DNA of 32,545 nucleotides from an uncultured Prevotellaceae bacterium (lineage in GTDB: Bacteria; Bacteroidota; Bacteroidia; Bacteroidales; Bacteroidaceae), in contig ONQT01000038.1 in assembly GCA_900320045.1 (NCBI GenBank), forward strand, positions 1 to 32,545, given 5' to 3'. Below the pieces are notes generated by a model, which worked only from the letters and a program-made list of their open reading frames with translations, was not told the DNA's origin and searched no databases. The stretch's first letter is position 1. Each line of letters starts with the position of its first letter. Shown in pieces: positions 6,825-14,189 of the stretch. The translations under genes and the position numbers were made by a program.

Positions 6825-6856
6825 CAAAGGTACAAATAAGCGGTCAAAAATCCAAA
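6825..6856 (-). promoter_or_regulatory. Promoter of the ECF sigma gene
   Basis: Minus strand: -33 TTTG at 6856-6853, a 20-nt spacer, and -7 TACCTTTG at 6832-6825. Only 13 nt separate the box from the ATG at 6811, giving a very short leader. Confidence 0.8.
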
Positions 6857-6870
6857 TTTATTCGAAAATC

Positions 6871-6902
6871 TTTTGTTTTACACCTTACTTTTCGTATCTT
6901 TG
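6871..6902 (+). promoter_or_regulatory. Promoter of the TPR-AraC regulator
   Basis: -33 TTTG at 6872-6875, a 19-nt spacer, and -7 TATCTTTG at 6895-6902. The ATG at 6939 follows after about 30 nt. The longer upstream frame would start inside this promoter and is rejected. Confidence 0.83.
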
Positions 6903-6938
6903 CAGCGCACACTGTATTCAGATACTGGCGCTGATAGC

Positions 6939-8549
6939 ATGAAGAAAACGATGATACGTCTACTCTACGTCCTGCTGTTGCTTTGGACAACGGCCCTTGG
7001 AGTCTCTGCCGGGGATAATGTCGTTGAATACGACCGTTTTCGCGCATTGTCGTCCGAAGAGTTGATGGAGAAAGGCCGTACTTTCTACACCCAGCGTCAG
7101 CCTGCACAAGCCCTGGCGTGCTTCACCATTGTCAGCGAGCGCACGGCCGACACTGCCGCCGAGCAGCAGTTGCGTGCAAGGGCACTCAACAACTGCGCCT
7201 GCGTCTATAAATTCTTCTATTTCGACTACACCCAGGCCTACGAATACTTCACGCAGGCCTACGACTACTGCGAGCAGACCAACTATCAGGACTTTCTGCC
7301 TGTAGTGATGGTGAATATGGGTGATTTGCTCAACGACTACAGCGTGAACTACAACTCCAAGCCCCTTGCCCAGCAGGCGCACGGCATGTTTGAGAAATGT
7401 ATCGATAAGGCCGTGGAGAGCAAGAACTGGGAACTGCTGACGACCGCTTTCTTCAATCTGGCCAACCAGAACTACGAACTGGAACTGACGAAATACCACG
7501 ACATCCTCTTCTCCAAGGAGATTCCCGATGCCACTCCCGACCTGACCTATGTCCGTCTGCAGTATCAGGGCATTCGCCATATGCAGCAGAAGGAGTATGC
7601 TCAGGCGCGGCAGCGCTTTGAGCAGCAGTTGCAGCATATCACGACGCGCTGGGCGCCGGAGCGCGACTCGCTGGCATCGCTCATCAGCATAGCCACGACC
7701 TACCGCAAAGAGCAGAAAATCGCCCAATCCATCGACTATCTGACCCGCGCATTGCAGTTGACGGTCGATCAGGATATTAACGACGTCTCCGCCAGTATCT
7801 GCCTGCAGTTGTCCGAGCAATACCGCACCCTTGGCAATGACAAGGAGTCCGACCGCTACCACCAACGCTATATGGAACTGATGGAGCAGACGCACGTCAG
7901 CCAGTTGTCGCACATTGCCGAGCTGAACTATATCAATGCCCTGAAGAAAGAAGAAGCGCATACGCAGGTGCTGGAGCAGCGTCAGTTCATGCAGCAGATG
8001 GCACTGTTGGCAGGCCTTATCATGCTGGTGATTGCCATTGCCTTCTCGCTGTTGCTGTGGCGCAAGAACCGTGAGCTGCGCGAGCGCAACAAGAGCCTTT
8101 ACGAGAAGAACCGGCAGGTCATCAAGATGGAGGCCGACGCCCAGCAGCTGCGTAAGGTCTATAGCAAGAGTAGCCTGAACGACGAGCAGCGCGAGTCGCT
8201 TGTGCTGCGTATTCAGGAGGTGCTGGACGATGCAGATATCATCTGCCAGCAGGACTTCACGCTCGGCAAACTGGCTAAGCTCATCAATTCCAATACCACC
8301 TATGTCTCGCAGGTTATCAACGAGAAGTACGGCATGACGTTCAGCACGCTGCTGGGCAGCCTGCGCATCAAGGTCGCCTGCCAGTGGATGGACGATCCTG
8401 CCCGTTCGGGCAACATCACCATCGAGGCAATCGCCACCGGAACGGGCTTCAAGTCGCGCACGGCATTCGTTAATACCTTCAAGCGCGAGACGGGTCTGAA
8501 ACCCTCTGAATTCCTGCGTATGGCGAAATCAACAGAGGTGAGTAGCTAG
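6939..8549 (+). CDS. TPR sensor with membrane helix and AraC-type DNA-binding domain
   Basis: A 536-aa one-protein regulator. A signal peptide or first membrane helix lies at about residues 5-22, ending near GVSAG. A periplasmic stretch with tetratricopeptide-like helical pairs follows (about 35-330; for example LMEKGRTFYTQRQPAQALAC and YTQAYEYFTQAYDYC). Then come a transmembrane helix (about 354-374), a short coiled coil (RNRELRERNKSLYEKNRQV) and a C-terminal AraC double HTH (about 430-530). The HTH shows FTLGKLAKLINSNTTYVSQV, then IAIATGTGFKSRTAFVNTFKR and TGLKPSEF. This architecture is common in Bacteroidales and usually couples periplasmic peptide or envelope cues to transcription. It is divergent from the ECF sigma factor and upstream of the T9SS-substrate genes, which makes them possible targets. 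Confidence 0.88.
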   Translation: MKKTMIRLLYVLLLLWTTALGVSAGDNVVEYDRFRALSSEELMEKGRTFYTQRQPAQALACFTIVSERTADTAAEQQLRARALNNCACVYKFFYFDYTQAYEYFTQAYDYCEQTNYQDFLPVVMVNMGDLLNDYSVNYNSKPLAQQAHGMFEKCIDKAVESKNWELLTTAFFNLANQNYELELTKYHDILFSKEIPDATPDLTYVRLQYQGIRHMQQKEYAQARQRFEQQLQHITTRWAPERDSLASLISIATTYRKEQKIAQSIDYLTRALQLTVDQDINDVSASICLQLSEQYRTLGNDKESDRYHQRYMELMEQTHVSQLSHIAELNYINALKKEEAHTQVLEQRQFMQQMALLAGLIMLVIAIAFSLLLWRKNRELRERNKSLYEKNRQVIKMEADAQQLRKVYSKSSLNDEQRESLVLRIQEVLDDADIICQQDFTLGKLAKLINSNTTYVSQVINEKYGMTFSTLLGSLRIKVACQWMDDPARSGNITIEAIATGTGFKSRTAFVNTFKRETGLKPSEFLRMAKSTEVSS

Positions 8550-8614
8550 AGGTGAGAGGCGAGTAACAATCTGTCTTTTTGTGCAAATTTACAAATGTGG
8601 ACGAATGTATCGCC

Positions 8615-8624
8615 CGCGTACGCG
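8615..8624. promoter_or_regulatory. 10-bp perfect palindrome at the -33 position
   Basis: CGCGTACGCG sits 20 nt before the -7 box at 8645, where the -33 element of the promoter would be. No TTG is seen there, so activator-dependent transcription or an operator is plausible, but this is inference. Confidence 0.4.
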
Positions 8625-8644
8625 TCGTTTCCTAAATAAATTGT

Positions 8645-8652
8645 TACCTTTG
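8645..8652 (+). promoter_or_regulatory. -7 box upstream of the 569-aa T9SS cargo gene
   Basis: TACCTTTG matches TAnnTTTG, about 50 nt ahead of the ATG at 8703. The -33 element is not recognisable. It probably also serves the gene at 10449, only 36 nt past the first. Confidence 0.65.
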
Positions 8653-8702
8653 CACGCTCAAAAGTAACAAAACGTAGTTAAACGACAATAATTAGTATAC
8701 AA

Positions 8703-10412
8703 ATGAAAAGAAAAACAATCACTATGCTGCTGTGTGTGGCAGCGATGACAGTCAATGCGCAAGTAGCGCTGATGGGTATTGGTCACAGCAACCGTTATGA
8801 CGATGGCGACCAGATGAAATCCACATATGTGGGATATAGCAGCTCGCTGCAGAAGTCTATCTTCGTGGTAGACCAGAGCATTTATTCGATGAAGTGGGAC
8901 GGTTCTGCACTTTCCAGCCCCGTCAAGAAGCCTGAAGTCAACATCAGCGACTTCTACAGCAATGGTCAGTTTACTGACAACAACAAGGCACTCTGGGCCA
9001 GCAACTTTAATCTGATGTATGGCAACTCCGGTGCAGTCTATGTCAATGGCAAGCTGGTCACCGTGATGTCGCGCGACGAGTCGTCGACGGTTGACGAGGA
9101 GCTCTTCGCCGTTCGCAAGTGGGATGCCAAGACTGGCAACCTGCTCAGCAGCGAGATTCGTCCCAAGAGCAACTGCCTGGAGTCGGCCGGTATGGCCTAC
9201 AACCCCAAGGACGGCAAGGTGTACGGTCTGTTCTATTTGACTGGCAACCAGCTTCCTGACGAGATTACTTCCGACCCCGAGTACTTTACCGACCAGGACG
9301 ACGATATGACGGACGGTGACGCAGGCTATGCCCTGTGCACCATCGATTTGGCCACGATGAAGGTGACTCCTATCACGAAGGGTCTGTACTACTACAACTT
9401 CATCACCTTCGCCATCAACAGCAAGGGTCGTGCCTTCGCTCTTACCAGCGGTGCCAGCAGTGCCGTTCCCGGTGACGACGGCAAGCAGCGCGACATTGAC
9501 GGAAAACTGACGGGCGCTCAGGTATGGGAGTTCGACCTCACGACCGGTCTGCTGAAGACCAAGGCTGTCGAGAAGACCGATCCCGAGACCCACGAGACCT
9601 ATACCGACTACGAGCCTCTGCTGCCTGCTACGGGCTACAGCTCACAGTATAAGCGTCAGGCTGCCTGCTTCGCCAAGAGCAATCCCAACAAGATGTACTG
9701 GATTGGCTACTTCAACAGTGGCAAGGGTATTAACGAGTGGGGTTCCTGGGGCTCGCTGCCTGACTCCGACTGGCGCAACAACGGCAAGTACGACACTGCC
9801 CTTTATGAGATTGACATCACCACCGGCGAGACCAACCGTGTCTGCAAGATTCCCAACCGCTGGTCGTTCTCTGCCCTGTGGGTAGAAGGTGACGACTGCA
9901 GCGACGGTGCTGAGATTGATCCGTTCAATCCGGGTCATACAACACCTACCGAGGGTTGTTTCATTGCCATCCAGCAGGCTGACAACGGCAGCGTCTGGCA
10001 GCGTGTAGAGATGGGACAGCAGTATTCCTACTATATCGAGCCCGCTGACGGCTGGAAGATTCACAGCGTCACCTTCAACGGCGCAGCCTTGAATGTGGAG
10101 GAGGGTAACACCATTACCACTCCCGCCGTGGGCATCCAGTACAACCGTCTGATTGTTACCTTCGAGCAGTCTTCTGCCTCTGGCATTGAGGGCGCTCCCG
10201 TGGCTACTCCTTCTCAGGTGAAGGTGCTGGGCAGTGCCGACGGAATCCACATTACCAATGCCAAGGCCGGTGACATCGTTACGGTCTACGGCATGGACGG
10301 CCGCATGGTACACAGTCAGAAGCTGGGCGGCCAGCAGGCTGACATCGCCCTGAAGTCGAACACCTTATATATTATTAAGGTCGCCGACAAGGTCATCAAG
10401 GTTAAACTGTAA
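8703..10412 (+). CDS. Secreted protein with T9SS sorting domain, propeller-like
   Basis: A 569-aa exported protein of unknown function. A signal peptide of about 20 residues ends in VNAQ. The middle part (about 25-400) consists of beta-strand-rich segments with aromatic and Gly-Lys-Val-Tyr patterns (NPKDGKVYGLFY, CTIDLATMKVTPI, YEIDITTGETNRV). These recall the blades of beta-propeller proteins that summarise values, but no catalytic motif is seen. A small beta domain (GWKIHSVTFNGAAL) follows at about 438-497. The last 65 residues form a T9SS type A-like C-terminal sorting domain with VYGMDGRMV and the ending LYIIKVADKVIKVKL. It is likely exported by the system encoded at 25647-31637 and anchored on or released from the cell surface. 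Confidence 0.85.
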   Translation: MKRKTITMLLCVAAMTVNAQVALMGIGHSNRYDDGDQMKSTYVGYSSSLQKSIFVVDQSIYSMKWDGSALSSPVKKPEVNISDFYSNGQFTDNNKALWASNFNLMYGNSGAVYVNGKLVTVMSRDESSTVDEELFAVRKWDAKTGNLLSSEIRPKSNCLESAGMAYNPKDGKVYGLFYLTGNQLPDEITSDPEYFTDQDDDMTDGDAGYALCTIDLATMKVTPITKGLYYYNFITFAINSKGRAFALTSGASSAVPGDDGKQRDIDGKLTGAQVWEFDLTTGLLKTKAVEKTDPETHETYTDYEPLLPATGYSSQYKRQAACFAKSNPNKMYWIGYFNSGKGINEWGSWGSLPDSDWRNNGKYDTALYEIDITTGETNRVCKIPNRWSFSALWVEGDDCSDGAEIDPFNPGHTTPTEGCFIAIQQADNGSVWQRVEMGQQYSYYIEPADGWKIHSVTFNGAALNVEEGNTITTPAVGIQYNRLIVTFEQSSASGIEGAPVATPSQVKVLGSADGIHITNAKAGDIVTVYGMDGRMVHSQKLGGQQADIALKSNTLYIIKVADKVIKVKL

Positions 10413-10448
10413 TCCGTAGTAACGTTACACCTTATTATATATATAGGA

Positions 10449-12974
10449 ATGACACGATATCAAGCAAAACGACTAGTTGTAAATGTACTGGCAGTCATGG
10501 CTGTGCTCTTCGGAGTCAGCATGGCCGCCAGTGCTGCTGATAGCAAGACAGCAGATTTTAACAGTGGCTTGCCCGACGGTTGGTCATTAGTGGGCAATAT
10601 CAATAACGACAGCGACCGCTTCCATTCTGGCAAGGGTGTCTGGAGCAATGGCAAGTCGGCTACCGACAACTATCTGTTGACTTCCGCCGTTCAAGGCTCG
10701 CTGACGTTCTTTTGGCGCAGCTACGGCACCAGCAGCAGCTATCCCAATGGAACGGTGTATGTCTATCAGTACGATGGCAGCAAGCTGGGAACACTTATCA
10801 AGCAGACGGAAAGCTACAAGGGCAGCACCTGGAAAGAGGTCACCGTCGACCTTGGCAACTATAGCGGACAGGTAGCCATAGCCCTCTATTCTGCTTGCAT
10901 CGACGACGTGACCTATACGCCCGCTGGCGGCGGTGAAGGTGGTGGCGAAGGCGGCGGTGGCGACACTCCCGACCCTCAGCCCGATCCTGCTCCTGTGATG
11001 GGCGTCAGCACCACGACGGTCAACTTTGGTCGTGTCGATGCCGATGCTTCTGAGACGGTCACCGTCACCAATACCGGCAATGCCGTGCTGGAGGCTGCTA
11101 TCACCGTTGATAACAACGAATTTACCGTCAGCCCTGCCAATCTCTCTGTGGCTGCAGGCCAGAGCGGTACGTTTACCATCTCCTATGTATATAACGCCGA
11201 GGCTTACGGTGCCCATACGGCAACAGTGACCGTAACACCGAATGCCGGCGAGGCTGCTACTATTGCCGCTTCTGCCTACGTCCGCAATCCCAACGTGTGG
11301 AGCGAGGACTTCGCAGGCAACGCACTGCCCAGCGGCTGGAAGGCCGACGAATCCAACTGGACCTTCGCAGACGGTGTGGCTCATGGAAAATATATCTACG
11401 GCACTACCGGTTATCTGACGACTCCCATTCTGAAGGTGGCCGCCGGCGAGGTGATGACCTTCGAGTATAAGGCCACAGCCAACTATGTGAAGGTGAAGAT
11501 TCAGCTGTCGAAGGACGGCGGTGAGTTTACAGAATACAAGACTACCGACTGGTTAAACAAGATGGACGACTTTGCCACCTATACCATCGATGGTCTGGCA
11601 GCAGGCAACTATCAGTTCCGTTTTGCCAGCGACGACTACGACTTGGACAACTTCGAGGGCTTCAACCTCAACCTCGACGCCCCCGTGCTCGTGGTTACTC
11701 CGACGACCGACGCGGCCTTCGGTAAGGTGAGCGCACAGCCTGCAGCAAAGAGCTATACCATCACCAACGACGGTACAGGCACGCTGGCAGGTACCATCAC
11801 CTCGTCCGACGCTACGCAGTTCACCGTCTCCAAGAGCGAGTTCAGCCTCACCGCCGGTGAGAGCACCACGTTCGACGTGGCACCGTTCATGAGCGAGAAC
11901 TATGGCGAGAAGGCTGCCACCATCACCATTCATCCCACGAACGAGGGTCTGGCTGACGTGGTCATCAACGCCACAGCTACGCTCCTCGATCCCAACCAGT
12001 GGGTAGAGGACTTCGACGGTGGTGAGCTGCCCAAGGGCTGGATCAACAACGGCTGGACCGTGGGTACAAGCACAGCCTTTGCCGACAACACCACACCGAT
12101 GGCTCTGGCTCCCCAGAGCACTACCGCCGGCACCCTGATGACTCCGCGTCTGCAGGCTAAGACTGGCGACGTGCTGTCGTGGGACGCCTTCCTGCGCTGG
12201 AAGGACGAAGTGCTGCTGGTAGAATATACCGACGACGACCAGGCCACCTGGCACACCATCTATAACTACAAGGCTCAGGACGAAAATCTGGACGACAAGA
12301 CTGTCAAGGCGATGTCGTTTACCGCTCCTGCCGACGGCACCTACCGCCTGCGCTTCACCTCGAAGATGCAGAACGGCCTCGACAACTTCAGCGGCTTTGC
12401 CCTGGCACCCTCGACGGCCGTGACCGAAACATGGCACATCAGCTATACCTTCCACTACAATGACGAAGGTGGCGAGCAAGCTGAAGAGGGTACCGAGGAT
12501 ATCGATGTAGAGTTCGACGGCGACAAGGTCGGCTTCAACTTCCCCAACCCCTTCAGTGGCAATGCCTGGATGTACGGCACACGCTACGAGCAGGACAACA
12601 TCGTCTACTACATCTTCCCCATGGGACAGTATGTAGGCAAGTTCCAGGGTGAGAGCATCTACTACTGCGGTGGTTCCAACGAGACACTGACAGACATGCA
12701 GTTCTTCTATAACGACGACGACAAGGCCTTCTTCAACTTTGAGCACGTGCTGCTCAATGGCTCCACCACCAGCGTCTCGCTGTGGGCATACTTCTCCGAC
12801 GTAGTCATCTACAAGAACGAGAAGCCCGTCATCGAGCCTGCGGGGATTGAAAGCCTCACCCCCGACCCCTCTCCAAAGGGCGAGGGGAGTAGATACAACC
12901 TGCGCGGACAGAAGGTCGACGCCAGCTACAAGGGCATCGTCATCCAGAACGGCAAGAAGTATCTGAGAAGATAG
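10449..12974 (+). CDS. Surface adhesin-like protein with paired jelly-roll and ASH-like domains, T9SS tail
   Basis: An 841-aa exported protein. A signal peptide ends near ASAAD (about residue 30). Three carbohydrate-binding-like jelly-roll (cleaved-adhesin/choice-of-anchor) domains open with DFNSGLPDGW, EDFAGNALPSGW and EDFDGGELPKGW. They alternate with two ASH-like beta domains containing VNFGRVDADASETVTVTNTG and AFGKVSAQPAAKSYTITNDG. A glycine-rich spacer of about 15 residues (near 160-175), followed by Pro/Asp, separates the first jelly-roll from the rest. The C-terminus (YNLRGQKV, then KGIVIQNGKKY) is the Prevotella-style sorting tail. Just before it lies the peptide TPDPSPKGEG, encoded by a REP-like palindrome (12854-12890). 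The architecture is a small version of the 2741-aa protein at 14190. It lies 36 nt after the previous gene and is probably co-transcribed with it. Confidence 0.85.
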   Translation: MTRYQAKRLVVNVLAVMAVLFGVSMAASAADSKTADFNSGLPDGWSLVGNINNDSDRFHSGKGVWSNGKSATDNYLLTSAVQGSLTFFWRSYGTSSSYPNGTVYVYQYDGSKLGTLIKQTESYKGSTWKEVTVDLGNYSGQVAIALYSACIDDVTYTPAGGGEGGGEGGGGDTPDPQPDPAPVMGVSTTTVNFGRVDADASETVTVTNTGNAVLEAAITVDNNEFTVSPANLSVAAGQSGTFTISYVYNAEAYGAHTATVTVTPNAGEAATIAASAYVRNPNVWSEDFAGNALPSGWKADESNWTFADGVAHGKYIYGTTGYLTTPILKVAAGEVMTFEYKATANYVKVKIQLSKDGGEFTEYKTTDWLNKMDDFATYTIDGLAAGNYQFRFASDDYDLDNFEGFNLNLDAPVLVVTPTTDAAFGKVSAQPAAKSYTITNDGTGTLAGTITSSDATQFTVSKSEFSLTAGESTTFDVAPFMSENYGEKAATITIHPTNEGLADVVINATATLLDPNQWVEDFDGGELPKGWINNGWTVGTSTAFADNTTPMALAPQSTTAGTLMTPRLQAKTGDVLSWDAFLRWKDEVLLVEYTDDDQATWHTIYNYKAQDENLDDKTVKAMSFTAPADGTYRLRFTSKMQNGLDNFSGFALAPSTAVTETWHISYTFHYNDEGGEQAEEGTEDIDVEFDGDKVGFNFPNPFSGNAWMYGTRYEQDNIVYYIFPMGQYVGKFQGESIYYCGGSNETLTDMQFFYNDDDKAFFNFEHVLLNGSTTSVSLWAYFSDVVIYKNEKPVIEPAGIESLTPDPSPKGEGSRYNLRGQKVDASYKGIVIQNGKKYLRR
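12854..12890 (+). repeat. REP-like palindromic element inside the coding sequence
   Basis: A C-rich then G-rich inverted repeat (CCCCTC paired with GAGGGG around CTCCAAAGGGC) inserted in frame. It encodes LTPDPSPKGEG at residues 803-813, between the last folded domain and the sorting tail. Similar TPDPSP-GEG peptides are recalled from other Bacteroidetes proteins as translated repetitive palindromes. Confidence 0.65.
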
Positions 12975-12979
12975 AGCAA

Positions 12980-13162
12980 CTCTCTAGCCATACTCTAGCC
13001 ATACTCTAAGCATACTCTTGAGTAAGCCTAGAAGCAGCCAAGAGTAGGGCTAGAGTAGGGCTAGAATAGGGCTAGAGTAGGGCTAGAGTAGGGCTAGAGA
13101 AGGGCTAGAGTAGGGCTAGAATAGGGCTAGAAGCAGCCTAGAAGTAGCCTAGAACGAGGCTA
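12980..13162. repeat. 11-bp minisatellite with inverted flank
   Basis: Eleven successive 11-bp units of AGAGTAGGGCT type run from 13042 to 13162, the last three more diverged. Ahead of them, 12980-13023 holds four 11-bp units of ATACTCTAGCC type, which are close to the reverse complement of the main unit. The transcript could therefore fold into a long imperfect hairpin directly after the stop at 12974. Each unit contains or nearly contains CTAG. No open frame is evident. Confidence 0.9.
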
Positions 13163-13274
13163 AGCATAGCAAAGGGGATGCAAGCTGGAAGGTAACATCC
13201 CAACTGTCGCAAAATTTGCGATAGTTCAAATGGAAGGAAATAGGCAAGTTACACGATCTGTAAGAGATGTGTGA
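13163..13274. other. Non-coding spacer
   Basis: No gene is visible. It holds a short inverted repeat (TCGCAAAATTTGCGA, 13206-13220) and nothing else recognised. Confidence 0.5.
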
Positions 13275-13480
13275 GAATACGGGGTCGGCCCTCCGGCCTC
13301 AAAATTAAAAGAAAATTAAATCAGAAAATTAAAAATAAATAGTAACGAACATAAGTGCTCTGATAATTTTTCGAATCAATTTTTGGGAAATTTTGAGCGC
13401 AGCGACCAAATAAAGAATACGGGGTCGGCCCTCCGGCCTCAAAATTAAAAGAAAATTAAATCAGAAAATTACGACCAAAA
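13275..13480. repeat. Dispersed repeat, upstream copies (A1-B1-A2)
   Basis: Two block types alternate. Block A (about 57 bp, 13275-13331 and 13415-13471) starts GAATACGGGGTCGG, holds the palindrome GGCCCTCCGGCC and ends in an A-rich tract. Block B (about 83 bp, 13332-13414) contains AATTTTTGGGAAATTTTGAGC. After A2 only the last bases of B remain (CGACCAAAAAG) before the start codon at 13493. Confidence 0.9.
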
Positions 13481-13492
13481 AGAACAAACGGT

Positions 13493-13918
13493 ATGACTGT
13501 AATAGAAGAATACAACAATCGCTATAAATTCTTCAGTGACATCACTGGGGAAGCAATGCGTGTTCATCGGAAATATCACCCCGGACTTCTAGAATCAGCC
13601 TACGAAGCAGCACTCAAATACCTGTTGGAGCAAAAAGGATACAAGGTAGAGCGACAAAAGTTCCTGCCTATTTATTGGGAAGATGTACAGCTTGACCAGA
13701 ACTATAGACTGGATTTAGTCGTTGACGACAAAATAATCCTCGAACTCAAAGCAGTCAACTTCATCGACAAGGAACATCGTCATCAGTTGTTTAATTACAT
13801 GCACCTAACAAAAATGCCATATGGGATGCTCATAAACTTTGGGGGCGCGAGTCTTTTCTCGGAATGGTACAAGCGCGATCCGATAACTGACGAGATAGAA
13901 AAAGTAAAGCTCTTATAA
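13493..13918 (+). CDS. GxxExxY protein (PD-(D/E)XK-like)
   Basis: A 141-aa protein of the GxxExxY family. The name motif is seen as GLLESAY (residues about 30-36) after the conserved AMRVHRKYHPG. Further typical elements are the central nuclease-like core LDLVVDDKIILELKAV (Asp, then Glu-x-Lys) and the C-terminal PYGMLINFG. The family is related to PD-(D/E)XK nucleases, and its biological role is not settled. The gene is bracketed by copies of a dispersed repeat on both sides, and its last codons and stop lie inside the downstream B-type block (from 13909). No Bacteroidetes promoter box was found ahead of it. It looks like a mobile or duplicated cassette set between T9SS cargo genes. Confidence 0.88.
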   Translation: MTVIEEYNNRYKFFSDITGEAMRVHRKYHPGLLESAYEAALKYLLEQKGYKVERQKFLPIYWEDVQLDQNYRLDLVVDDKIILELKAVNFIDKEHRHQLFNYMHLTKMPYGMLINFGGASLFSEWYKRDPITDEIEKVKLL

Positions 13919-14146
13919 TTTTTTGAATCAATTTTTGGGAAATTTTGAGCGCAGCGACCAAATAAAGAATACGGGGTCGGCCCTCCGGCCTCAAAATTAA
14001 AAGAAAATTAAATCAGAAAATTATCCGGCCTCAAAATTAACAGAAAATTAAATCAGAAAATTAAAAATAAATAGTAACGAACATAAGTGCTCTGATAATT
14101 TTTCGAATCAATTTTTGGGAAATTTTGAGCGTAGCGACCAAAAAGA
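13909..14146. repeat. Dispersed repeat, downstream copies (B2-A3-A4-B3)
   Basis: B2 starts inside the end of the GxxExxY gene (13909-13966), and A3 follows (13967-14023). A truncated A4 lacks the first bases (14024-14063). A full B3 (about 14064-14146) leads into the leader of the 2741-aa gene. B2 and B1 align across the stop codon, differing at 2 of 21 positions there (GCTCTTATAA versus GCTCTGATAA). Confidence 0.88.
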
Positions 14147-14189
14147 AAATACAAATAAACAACAATAACAATTTAAACACAATTACTTT

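Noticed and set aside
11553-12746. Minus-strand frame of about 400 codons opposite the 841-aa cargo gene
   Set aside because: Caused by the codon bias of the real gene; residues lack any pattern of a folded domain.
12980-13162. CRISPR array
   Set aside because: Units are 11 bp with no unique spacers and no cas genes; it is a minisatellite.
13275-14146. Insertion sequence around the GxxExxY gene
   Set aside because: No transposase and no terminal inverted repeats bounding the whole segment; repeats are direct and alternating.
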